Positions 13,317 through 20,268 of a DNA stretch of 20,618 bases are shown one piece after another. The notes beneath the pieces were generated by a model. It was not told where the DNA came from. It did no database searches and saw only the letters and a program-made list of their open reading frames with translations. The position numbers were made by a program, and so were the translations under genes. Location: the NCBI GenBank assembly GCA_035501575.1, contig DATJVZ010000204.1, positions 1-20,618 on the forward strand, written 5' to 3'. Numbering within the stretch: position 1 is the first letter of the stretch; each line of letters opens with the position of its first letter. The stretch comes from JAFAGX01 sp035501575 (GTDB lineage: Bacteria; Acidobacteriota; Terriglobia; Terriglobales; Acidobacteriaceae).

Positions 13317-15542
13317 TCAGTTGATTACCACAACGTCGTATACGTCCAGTTCCGGCAAAACGAACTCGACTTTTGCTCCGCGCACTGACGAGACTTCGAT
13401 TGCCTTCGCGCCGCCATCGGGCGAAAGAACCTTAATACGCTTGCCGTCGATCTGTTTGATCACTCCGTCTAGGTTAACGCTTACCCGAACATTCTTGGGA
13501 GGGGTGTTGTAATTGACGAGATGCACTATGATCCGTTCACTGTCCGTTTTTCTAACTACGTTAGCGGCTACGTAGTTGGTCCCGAAAATCGTGATCACCT
13601 GCTCCCCGGACAACTGCCCGATCTTGGCCAGCAATTCCCGGCGACCGTTCTCATTTTCCACTTCCTCGAGCATTGACGCCGGGGATTGCACATCAGCAAG
13701 TTCCCGCAGTTCGCGGGTGCTTCCAATGGTGTAGATCTTCCCGCCATTCTTCTTGTATGTACGGATAGCCGCAATCTGGTCAGCATCCATCCAGGGGATG
13801 TTGGGGATGACGATCACGTTGTACCGCAAAAGCAACTCGGGCGTTAAGCGGTGCAGGAGGACGACGTCGTACATCACATTGCTCTCAGCCAGCGCATTGT
13901 AGACATTGGTGCGTTTTAGCGTGACCTCGAAACTTGGAATGTGTGGTGGCGAGACCACGCCAATCTTGCTGACGCTAGCCACGTCCGTGTAAAGGTCCTG
14001 GTGATCGGACAGAAAGGTGAAATAGCGTCGGATGTCTCCCCACGTCTGGACGGCAATGGGGTTATCCTGCATGATCCAGCCGTGCAGCAATTTCTCGCCG
14101 GCCTCGGCGATGGCGAAGTGGGACTGAAAGGCTGAGGCCTCGGCGATCGGCTTTTTCCACCCCACCTTCATCCCATCGCGCACGTCGTGTGCGCCCGGAT
14201 TCGGCACGCCAGGGTCGGCGCCCTCATACTTGCTCTCGTAGGACTTCACGCCGTAACCGGAGGCGTAATAGAACCTGGCCTGCGCAATGTTGTGTACCCA
14301 TTTTCCGTCCCACACGCCGGCTTCACTGGTGCCTTCGGTCTTGACCAGGTCCGCAACTTCGTCAACTAGGATGTTGCCCTTACAGTTGCCGAAGATCGAG
14401 ATGTTCTTGTTCTTGCTGGCGGCGAGTTGACGGACTTCGTCCAGGAAGTGGATGACGTCGCCTGTCCCGCCAATGGACCAGTCGTAGTACAACTCATCAA
14501 CGCCGGCGTCGATCGCGATCGCAGCCTGCTTCAGCAGCACGTTGCGGCGGTAGTCCTCATTTTGCAGATCGGCAGCGAAAGTGTTGTTCGGCGCGCGCCA
14601 GACGAGATTTCCGAATTCATCCTGGCTGACCCACCTTCGCTTTTCAGGGTGCATTAGAACGTCACGAATTCCAAGACCGCCCACGGAGTTGAAGGCTGTT
14701 ACCCGGATATTGTTCGCGTGGCAACGGTCAATGAAAGCCTTGACGCGATGATATTCTTCGCTCGATGTATCCATAGGAACGTGGGTCGCGACGAGATTGA
14801 TATGGGCTTCCGCAAACATTTCGAACATGCGGTCAAGATGATCCCAATCGATTCCTGCCCGATAGAAATTCACCTTGCCGCGCCGTGCCCACGCAGGGAT
14901 GTCTTCGAGCGAACGCTTCTTTTCACTTCTGTAGTTGAAAACGAAGTCGAAGTCGCGGATGGTGGCGCTTCGTCCCCTGCCCAGTAGATGATAGGTCTGG
15001 CCGATTAGCGTCGGTGCAGTCTGCGGGACAGATTGAAGCGCGACATCGATCACCTCGTAGCCAGCGGCACCAGGGCTTTTGAAGAATTCGATCTCATTCA
15101 GGCCTGCCTGGAGGTGGGTGGGTGTCAAGGGGATGACGACTTTCCCTATGATGTCGTCGCCACTTGAATAGGAATACCAGCCTTCCTTGCCGGGTTGGTT
15201 CTTTTCTGTGCTTTGGGACGGCGCGCCCACCTCTCCCATCAACCCGGGGAGATCGTACGTGTGGCCGTTCACCGTCAGGTGGCCTTGCCCCGGTGCGACG
15301 CCACTGACGAGAACCAGCAGGCCGGGCGAAGTCAACTGCTCGGGCGCGTCAACTATGATGACGTAGCCCTTGACCCTGTCCGTGCGGCCAGACAGTTCGT
15401 AGTCGTACGAAGGCGCCACGACATATGCCTTGTAGGAGACGTTGGCGGGCTTAGACGCGTCTTGAGCGCGGCAAAGAACTGTACGTCCCACGAACGCGAA
15501 CACCACCGCTCCCACAAGCATGCAAATGATTCTTTTTGTCAT
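13317..15542 (-). CDS. secreted TIM-barrel protein resembling glycoside hydrolases
   Basis: This 741-aa protein begins with a signal peptide (MTKR, a hydrophobic core to about 19, likely cleavage near CRA-QDA at 26/27), so it is exported. An N-terminal beta-rich domain (about 35-185) is followed by a TIM-barrel-like domain (about 220-510). This contains DWDHLDRMFEMFAEAHINLV, a YYDWS segment with D354, and TEGTSEAG with E404 and E407 as possible catalytic acids. Residues about 525-620 (IGVVSPPHIPSFEV through GGKIYTIGS) resemble the flavodoxin-like trimerisation domain of GH42 beta-galactosidases, and a beta domain closes the protein. The ATG at 15542 has AGGAGG eight bases upstream; open frame continues to 15665. 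The substrate cannot be named. It lies alone, convergent with dhaM. Confidence 0.75.
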   Translation of the reverse strand: MTKRIICMLVGAVVFAFVGRTVLCRAQDASKPANVSYKAYVVAPSYDYELSGRTDRVKGYVIIVDAPEQLTSPGLLVLVSGVAPGQGHLTVNGHTYDLPGLMGEVGAPSQSTEKNQPGKEGWYSYSSGDDIIGKVVIPLTPTHLQAGLNEIEFFKSPGAAGYEVIDVALQSVPQTAPTLIGQTYHLLGRGRSATIRDFDFVFNYRSEKKRSLEDIPAWARRGKVNFYRAGIDWDHLDRMFEMFAEAHINLVATHVPMDTSSEEYHRVKAFIDRCHANNIRVTAFNSVGGLGIRDVLMHPEKRRWVSQDEFGNLVWRAPNNTFAADLQNEDYRRNVLLKQAAIAIDAGVDELYYDWSIGGTGDVIHFLDEVRQLAASKNKNISIFGNCKGNILVDEVADLVKTEGTSEAGVWDGKWVHNIAQARFYYASGYGVKSYESKYEGADPGVPNPGAHDVRDGMKVGWKKPIAEASAFQSHFAIAEAGEKLLHGWIMQDNPIAVQTWGDIRRYFTFLSDHQDLYTDVASVSKIGVVSPPHIPSFEVTLKRTNVYNALAESNVMYDVVLLHRLTPELLLRYNVIVIPNIPWMDADQIAAIRTYKKNGGKIYTIGSTRELRELADVQSPASMLEEVENENGRRELLAKIGQLSGEQVITIFGTNYVAANVVRKTDSERIIVHLVNYNTPPKNVRVSVNLDGVIKQIDGKRIKVLSPDGGAKAIEVSSVRGAKVEFVLPELDVYDVVVIN

Positions 15543-15618
15543 CACGTCATCCTCCTCGATCATCCTTCCAGCGTCCGCGCTCTCCCGCAACCAGACAATG
15601 TCGAGGGATACCGGGTCC

Positions 15619-15646
15619 CTTATATTCCGGCAGGAACTGCTGTTCG
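15619..15646 (-). promoter_or_regulatory. possible promoter with GAAC-N4-GTTC operator for the TIM-barrel gene
   Basis: A minus-strand TATAAG (15619-15624) lies about 77 bp before the ATG. The inverted repeat GAAC-TGCT-GTTC (15634-15645) covers where a -35 would be (CGAACA at 16-bp spacing, a weak match). The spacing equals the LexA/DinR box of Gram-positive bacteria, but no evidence links this gene to DNA damage. Confidence 0.25.
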
Positions 15647-15662
15647 GAGCAGTGATTTCTAT

Positions 15663-16139
15663 CACGGCAGGTCCGACTGAACACCTGTCGGTCAGTCTGG
15701 CGCAAGAAGCGGCCCCCCTGGCGAGTTACGTAAGTGCTTTATCGGACGCGCGCAATCCAAAAAATGACGAGGAACAAGTATTTGGGGCGCGTTCGATAAA
15801 GCGGTCAGAAGGAAGCCGCTCGCGTTTGCGGCGGACGCGGGTCTATGGGGAATGCCAGCGGAAGAAGGGTGCGGCCGATGTGGTGAGTGGTGAGTGGGTG
15901 TGCTTCGAGAGTGAGCCGCCCGACCGGGCGGTTCTCGGGCGCTGCAGGATGGTGGCTTGGGTGATGATGAGGCATGTGGAAGTGGGAATGGTTCGGGGAC
16001 CAGACACAAGTCGTCGTGACGCGGCGAAGCACGTGAACTTTGCGAAATGGAATAGAGAATTCATGCTGCAGCCAGTGACAGTTTGGGTGGGGAGCGGAGT
16101 TGTGCGGGCGTTGAGCACATCTGTTATCCATTTCGATGT
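15663..16139. other. gene-poor stretch
   Basis: Several long frames are open on both strands because stop codons are scarce in GC-rich DNA, but none gives a recognisable protein. CCGACtgaacacctGTCGG (15672-15690) and CCGCCCG-AC-CGGGCGG (15916-15931) can form hairpins. Neither is followed by a T-run. Confidence 0.4.
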
Positions 16140-16271
16140 ATGAAGAACCTCACTGAAGATGCTGTCCGAGAGATTGAGCGTATTCATTCGAGCTGGATCG
16201 AGTTCGAAGTAACCGGAAAGGGCCAGGCGCCTAGGAAATACCCCCACCGCGGTCAATGTGCACCAGGGTAA
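16140..16271 (+). pseudogene. truncated SnoaL/NTF2-like (DUF4440-type) protein, cut by repeat copy 3
   Basis: From the ATG at 16140 the frame reads MKNLTEDAVREIERIHSSW then IEFEVTGKG. This resembles the first helix of DUF4440/SnoaL-like NTF2-fold proteins, which are about 120-150 aa. After about 27 residues the sequence switches to the conserved beginning of the dispersed repeat (GGCCAGGCGCCTA at 16221), and the frame ends at a TAA at 16269-16271. The rest of the domain is not found downstream. The family call rests on a short stretch and is tentative. Confidence 0.4.
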
Positions 16272-16453
16272 GAAAACTTGTAGCACGGCGATGGGAAACG
16301 GTTGAGTCCTGGAATGACTGTCGCTGCATCAGTCAGCGGGCACTTTGGATACTCGAGTCTCCCCGACTCTTGGGCGGGCGGAAATTCATTTGTGCAACCA
16401 GGTTGCACGAAGATGTGCATCTAGGCGCACAAACTCGGCTTCCGCTACAACCC
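16221..16453 (+). repeat. dispersed repeat, copy 3 (no XRE part, internal deletion)
   Basis: Similarity begins exactly at the GGCCAGGCGCCTA that follows the XRE domain in copies 1 and 2 and runs to CTACAACCC at about 16453. Relative to copy 2 about 60-65 bp are missing after AACTTGTAGC, removing the GCGAAT pair and the GGCGCTGGTTGGC stretch. The GTGCAACC-A-GGTTGCAC palindrome is intact. All three copies point the same way. Confidence 0.8.
16392..16430. promoter_or_regulatory. palindromes of repeat copy 3
   Basis: GTGCAACC-A-GGTTGCAC at 16392-16408 is identical to the other copies. The second site, GTGCATCTAGGCGCAC at 16415-16430, keeps only GTGC/GCAC symmetry and is partly decayed. Confidence 0.55.
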
Positions 16454-16832
16454 GATCCCCAGCCGAAGCACATGGCGTGTGAACGTTTGCACCACAAAGT
16501 TGCCAAAGAAAATACACTTGCTTTTCTTTTCCGTTCATGCGATAACTTGCGTCAGAAGCAACATCTGCCTCTAATAATCTTCAGTAAAGTGCCGTCTTTT
16601 CAGGGTAAGTAAAGTTCCTGCCACCAGGATAAGTACAGCCTATATTCCAAGTCCGAGTGCGAGTGTGACTGAAGAATGCGATGCCAATTATCCTGTGGGA
16701 ACAATAAAGGTCAGTTTCAGAATCAGCATCATCTTCCTGAGCGGTAAAGATCGTTAATTTTCTGTTTTGTGCGCGTGAGCCGGGGATCGGTGTCCGTTGT
16801 TGGCTAATGCGCGCATCGTCCAGGGGGCATGC
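16454..16832. other. intergenic region before the 460-aa gene
   Basis: No gene was recognised. Composition is more AT-rich than its surroundings. A near-identical 11-mer pair, CAGGGTAAGTA/CAGGATAAGTA, occurs about 25 bp apart (16601 and 16626). A promoter for the following gene is expected here but could not be assigned. Confidence 0.35.
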
Positions 16833-18215
16833 ATGGAGACTACAGATCACAAGCTCGCAAGCAAGTCGGCATCTGCGGCGGGCCGTAAACAGCCTGAAGC
16901 CGCTACAGCGCGTACACTTTGGACAGGTTTCGAAGTGCCTGGCCTGGCCGAGGAGGTGTCGAGTGGGGACCGAGAAAAGCAGTCGCCGTCGGTTCCCATT
17001 TGCGGCGTAGTTCTCCGGGACAGGACCTCAGTCGAAATGGTTCGCAACCCGTCCAGCGGCGCGGTGGCTCTGCTGCGCCGGGAGCCTGGCGGCAAGACGA
17101 CAATCACTCGAGAGGTAGCTTGCGATGGCTATCGATATGTGGCCACGGCAGCCGCCAGCCAGATTCCGCACCTGCCCGCAGAGCCAATGCCATACGGCTC
17201 CACGACCGCGTTGTTCAGCGCGGTGGCGGAGTTTATTACGAAATATTCAGACTTGGGGGATGACGAAGTCGCGCTATTGGCATCTTTTAGCCTGTCATCA
17301 TTTTTCGGCGAGTGCCTGACACTGGCTTCATCTTTGTTACTGTTCGGCGCGCCTCTCCCGGCGGTTGCGCTGATGCGCGTCCTCGCCTGCGTCTGTCGAC
17401 ATCCGGTGTTGTGCCTGGGATCGAGTGTGACGGGACTGGCTCCCGAACTGCGGCCAACACGTCTGATTTGCCAGAGTGACGCAGGAACAGAAAGGCAATT
17501 GGCGGGTTTTCAATTTTCTGGCTTTACCACGCAGAGTGCGCACCCACGACAGATTAGTGGCGCATCGGTAATCTACGCAGCGGATGGTGAACTGAAAACG
17601 CCATTCGCAAACCTATGCCTCCAGCTGTTGGTGCCTCGTGGAAATTGCTCCTTCGGGCCGCCCGAACAGGAGCGTGAAGCCGCAACAATCACCAGCCTAC
17701 AGAATCAGCTCCTGATGTACCGCCTCGAGAACTATGTGAAGGTAAAGGATTCCGAATTCGACGTGCCGGAGTTCTACGGCCCCAGTCGGGAGTACGCGCG
17801 CACGCTGGGCCGGTGCATTGTTGATGCGCCAGAGGTACAGGCTCGGCTTCGAACCCTGCTTCAGGCTCGCAGTGATGCCGAAAGGACCGAAGACGCAAGG
17901 ACACTCGATGCGGTGATCGTCGATGCCTTGGTGGTTTGCTGCCACGAGCGCAGGCCGTGGGTCCACGTCGGCGAAATCGCGAAGTTGACCAACGCTATCC
18001 TTAAGTCCGAGGACGAAACCGTCGAACTCACCCCGAAACAGGTCGGCGGAAGGCTCAAGGCCATGCAATTTCGAACCACCCGACTTGATTCGGGCGGCCG
18101 CGGCATGTACCTCCTAAATGGCGAATGTGCGCGGATCCATAAGCTGGGGCGTGCGCTGGGGTCTGTTTCGGTAGACAAAGGATTGTTGGGGTGTCGATAT
18201 TGCAAGAATGAGTGA
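16833..18215 (+). CDS. unrecognised protein, possible inactive P-loop ATPase with winged helix
   Basis: This is a 460-aa protein. The middle (about 143-215) reads LLASFSLSSFFGECLTLASS, then LLLFGAPLPAVALMRVLACV and CRHPVLCLGSS, then LRPTRLICQSD. The pattern, a beta strand then G-x-P then helix then CRRPVL-like then TLLIDE-like, recalls the ATPase core of DUF3631/DUF3987 proteins of phages and plasmids. The Walker A GxxxxGK[ST] is absent. Residues about 376-430 (VHVGEIAKLTNAIL, then TPKQVGGRLKAMQFRTTRLD, then RGMYLLN) look like the winged helix that ends DUF3631 proteins. A CRYC motif lies near the C-terminus. The ATG at 16833 has AGGGGG five bases upstream. The next gene follows after 49 bp on the same strand. 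The family comparison is by eye and uncertain. Confidence 0.7.
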   Translation: METTDHKLASKSASAAGRKQPEAATARTLWTGFEVPGLAEEVSSGDREKQSPSVPICGVVLRDRTSVEMVRNPSSGAVALLRREPGGKTTITREVACDGYRYVATAAASQIPHLPAEPMPYGSTTALFSAVAEFITKYSDLGDDEVALLASFSLSSFFGECLTLASSLLLFGAPLPAVALMRVLACVCRHPVLCLGSSVTGLAPELRPTRLICQSDAGTERQLAGFQFSGFTTQSAHPRQISGASVIYAADGELKTPFANLCLQLLVPRGNCSFGPPEQEREAATITSLQNQLLMYRLENYVKVKDSEFDVPEFYGPSREYARTLGRCIVDAPEVQARLRTLLQARSDAERTEDARTLDAVIVDALVVCCHERRPWVHVGEIAKLTNAILKSEDETVELTPKQVGGRLKAMQFRTTRLDSGGRGMYLLNGECARIHKLGRALGSVSVDKGLLGCRYCKNE

Positions 18216-18231
18216 TGAAGGTAATGCATGT

Positions 18232-18248
18232 TGTGCACATAATGCACA
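18232..18248. promoter_or_regulatory. inverted repeat TGTGCA-N5-TGCACA before the 255-aa gene
   Basis: This is a perfect 6-bp inverted repeat with a 5-base spacer, 16 bp before the ATG at 18265. The GTGCA half-site is the same core as in the palindromes of the three dispersed repeats. It could be an operator; no -10/-35 pair was assigned around it. Confidence 0.4.
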
Positions 18249-18264
18249 TTAGTTTGAGATTCCA

Positions 18265-19032
18265 ATGGGAAGAAAACGCTGTTCCTCTCCCGATCAAAAA
18301 TTAGTCAAGCAGCTGGTTGCGGCTGGCCGTCCGATGCCGGCAGAAATCGACCAAGAGTTGGAGGATAATAACCTGCCTGTGGACATACAAGTAATCGACA
18401 ATTTTGTGTTTGACAGCTATGTGGGCGGGAGTGCGCACTATGCCGTCCGGGTCCGGCTAATTGCAAAGGCCCCGAATGTGGTCATCACGGATTGCGAAAT
18501 CACCAGCCCGTGGGATCCCGACATCACGCTCGAATACACCTACGGCAAAGGGCTACTACACAAATTTTCTGGGCAGGAATTTCTACGCGCGGAGATCCTG
18601 AACGAGCGGCTAGAAGATGGGCTGCGATTCCGTTACCGCGGTCAAGTCGCAGAAGGCTGGCTTCTGGCCTCGGGTTTGGCCCGCATCCCATCGGATGTCG
18701 GCCATTGTGCGTGCTGTGAAATGTCCTTTGTGGATTCCCTTGGTCGAACACTGCGGGTCAAGGCGGACGTCTCTGTGGAGCGCTCGAATAGGCGTGTCCC
18801 CAAGGAAGGTCTCGAGTGCAAGCCCGGTTTGTACGCGGGACCACCAGAGCGATCGATAGGGGAACAAATGCGCCTGCGTTATCTTGAGATACTTGCCCAG
18901 AAGAGAGGAGAACTCTGGGCGGCTGAGCGAGGGCGATGCAAGAAGCGCTCAGAGAGTCGGGTTTGCTATGGGAAGGTGGGGACAGGAACAGCAGACTGGT
19001 TGAGGCGGTTGATAAAGGCAGCGCCGATTTAG
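18265..19032 (+). CDS. unrecognised 255-aa protein
   Basis: No family was recognised. The N-terminus is basic (MGRKRCSSPDQKLVKQL). Residues about 35-175 alternate short hydrophobic strands (HYAVRVRLIAKAPNVVITDC, ITLEYTYGKGLL, LRVKADVSV) and would suit a beta-sandwich. The C-terminal 55 residues are rich in R and K with helical potential (MRLRYLEILAQKRGELWAAE). CACC occurs near residue 149. There is no signal peptide or membrane segment. The ATG at 18265 is the first in frame, but only a weak GAG precedes it, and a TGTGCA inverted repeat lies just upstream. It follows the 460-aa gene by 49 bp and may be cotranscribed. Codon use looks ordinary, which supports a real gene. Confidence 0.65.
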   Translation: MGRKRCSSPDQKLVKQLVAAGRPMPAEIDQELEDNNLPVDIQVIDNFVFDSYVGGSAHYAVRVRLIAKAPNVVITDCEITSPWDPDITLEYTYGKGLLHKFSGQEFLRAEILNERLEDGLRFRYRGQVAEGWLLASGLARIPSDVGHCACCEMSFVDSLGRTLRVKADVSVERSNRRVPKEGLECKPGLYAGPPERSIGEQMRLRYLEILAQKRGELWAAERGRCKKRSESRVCYGKVGTGTADWLRRLIKAAPI

Positions 19033-19230
19033 TGCCGAGTCCGGACCGGTAACCGAGCCGAAATGCGTTTACTTACTTGTGTGGCGGACGAAGATGTCAT
19101 GTCACCGCTCCTGGGATGAACTGGCATCGTTGCTCTTGCGCGAGGTGCAGGTCATCATGGTCGCCGGCACCTGGTTAACGCCCGTGCCAAGTGTCGCCGA
19201 GTGTTGCAGGCGGTGTTATGACCATCCCAA
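19033..19230. other. spacer between the 255-aa gene and the RHH/PIN operon
   Basis: No gene was recognised. It contains TGTCGCCGAGTG (19192-19203), which recurs at 19967-19978 just upstream of the next TA promoter. Confidence 0.35.
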
Positions 19231-19259
19231 TTGACACCATCCCATATTTATGGGAGTAT
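19231..19259 (+). promoter_or_regulatory. promoter and operator of the RHH/PIN operon
   Basis: TTGACA (19231-19236) and GAGTAT (19254-19259) are 17 bp apart. Between them, ending at the -10, lies the perfect inverted repeat CCCATA-TT-TATGGG (19241-19254). The predicted transcription start falls at the antitoxin ATG (19266), giving a leaderless mRNA. The -10 matches consensus only partly. Confidence 0.55.
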
Positions 19260-19265
19260 GACCTC

Positions 19266-19517
19266 ATGAAGACAACGCTCGAAATCCCGGACACGATCTT
19301 CCGGCGAGCCAAGTCAGTCGCTGCTGCTCGCGGAATCCCACTGCGCGAGTTCGTCACCGAGGCAGTGAAGGACAAGCTGGCCGCTGATGCCAAAGTTTGC
19401 GAAAAGCCCTGGACAAAGCTCGCTGGCGGGCTGAAACACCTGCACAAGGAAACGCAACGTATCAATCGAATCATTGAGGAGGAATTCGAAACGATCGAGC
19501 CTGAGGACTTGCTTTGA
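19266..19517 (+). CDS. vapB: ribbon-helix-helix antitoxin of a PIN toxin
   Basis: This 83-aa protein begins MKTTLEIPDTIFRRAKSVAA, then RGIPLREFVTEAVKDKL: a beta strand followed by two helices, the RHH (MetJ/Arc) DNA-binding fold of many VapB antitoxins. The acidic C-terminus (EEEFETIEPEDLL) would occupy the basic toxin active-site cleft. The frame is open from 19191, but family alignment and the promoter both favour the ATG at 19266. Its TGA (19515-19517) overlaps the toxin's TTG start (19514-19516), the tight coupling usual for TA operons. Confidence 0.85.
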   Translation: MKTTLEIPDTIFRRAKSVAAARGIPLREFVTEAVKDKLAADAKVCEKPWTKLAGGLKHLHKETQRINRIIEEEFETIEPEDLL

Positions 19518-19891
19518 TTCTCGATACAAATGCTCTCTCGGCTGTGGCCGACAATGAACCGAAAGCCGTTGAACTTTACAACAATGCGGACGCTATTGCC
19601 TTGGCTGTGATCGTTCTGGGCGAATTTCGCTTTGGTATCGCACAGTCGCGCAATCGTACTGATTATGAGAGTTGGCTGCGAAAGCTCGTCGCTATGACAC
19701 GAGTCCTGGACATCGATGAGCGCACCACCGCGGAGTACGCCCAGGTCCGTGTGGAGTTGAAGAAGATCGGTCGACCCATTCCCAGCAACGACGTGTGGAT
19801 CGCCGCACTGTGTCGCCAACACTCTCTACCCATCTTGAGCCGGGACGGCCATTTCGATTTTGTGCCAGGAATTCAGCGGCTCGACTGGTGA
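19514..19891 (+). CDS. vapC: PIN-domain ribonuclease toxin (VapC/FitB-like)
   Basis: This 125-aa protein has the PIN acidic residues D4 (ILDTNALS), E37 (LGEFRFG), D93 (IPSNDVWIAA) and D111 (LSRDGHFDF). The IPSNDVWIAA form is typical of the VapC/FitB group. Start is TTG at 19514, overlapping the antitoxin stop in a TTGA arrangement; starting later would cut off the first catalytic aspartate, so the rare start is well supported. Length is normal and nothing appears damaged. It should cleave RNA when freed from its RHH antitoxin; the target is unknown. Confidence 0.92.
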   Translation: MILDTNALSAVADNEPKAVELYNNADAIALAVIVLGEFRFGIAQSRNRTDYESWLRKLVAMTRVLDIDERTTAEYAQVRVELKKIGRPIPSNDVWIAALCRQHSLPILSRDGHFDFVPGIQRLDW

Positions 19892-19988
19892 TTAGCTTCC
19901 CTTTATCTTCGGGGTCAATTGTATGACGCCCGATTTGACTCAATCCCGATGGAACGCTTTGTGATATGTCGCCGAGTGATTTAAGCGC

Positions 19989-20029
19989 TCGAAATATTAC
20001 TTATGACCATGGTATAATGACCATGGTTG
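19989..20029 (+). promoter_or_regulatory. promoter with paired ACCATGGT operators, Phd/PIN operon
   Basis: TATAAT (20013-20018) is a consensus -10; TCGAAA (19989-19994), 18 bp before it, is a fair -35. Two identical palindromes, ACCATGGT (20006-20013 and 20020-20027), flank the -10 with a 14-bp period. ATG codons at 20017 and 20023 lie inside the promoter, so the antitoxin start must be the ATG at 20035. Confidence 0.65.
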
Positions 20030-20034
20030 TTTAC

Positions 20035-20268
20035 ATGAAATCTATCGCTGCAGGGACATTTAAAGCAAACTGCCTCGCCATCATGGACGATGTCAAAGCG
20101 AAGCGCGAGACAGTGCTAATCACCAAGCATGGCCAGCCAGTGGCGATGTTAGTGCCCGTCACCGGCGATGTAGACGATATTTTTGGCTTCTTTTCGGGCA
20201 AGGGATCGATCGCCGGCGACGTGCTTGCCCCGGCGCTTTCACCAGAGGAATGGGGCAGCCTTCGGTGA
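20035..20268 (+). CDS. Phd/YefM-type antitoxin
   Basis: This 77-aa protein begins MKSIAAGTFKANCLAIMDDV, then VLITKHGQPVAMLVPV. The S/T-x-x-F-K pattern, followed by T-K-H/R-G-x-P-V-A-x-L-x-P, is the Phd/YefM DNA-binding domain. The C-terminal part (DIFGFFSGKGSIAGDV, LSPEEWGSL) is the toxin-binding tail usual for PIN-toxin partners. Upstream ATGs at 20017 and 20023 are in frame but overlap the promoter, so 20035 is chosen. Its TGA (20266-20268) overlaps the next gene's GTG (20265). It is expected to repress its own operon through the ACCATGGT sites. Confidence 0.85.
   Translation: MKSIAAGTFKANCLAIMDDVKAKRETVLITKHGQPVAMLVPVTGDVDDIFGFFSGKGSIAGDVLAPALSPEEWGSLR

Noticed and set aside
15916..15931. 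Strong GC hairpin as an intrinsic terminator
   Set aside because: Two-base loop and no T-run on either strand.
15520..16286. Long overlapping open frames on both strands downstream of 15520
   Set aside because: No recognisable protein, no convincing ribosome-binding site, and GC-rich DNA gives long chance frames.
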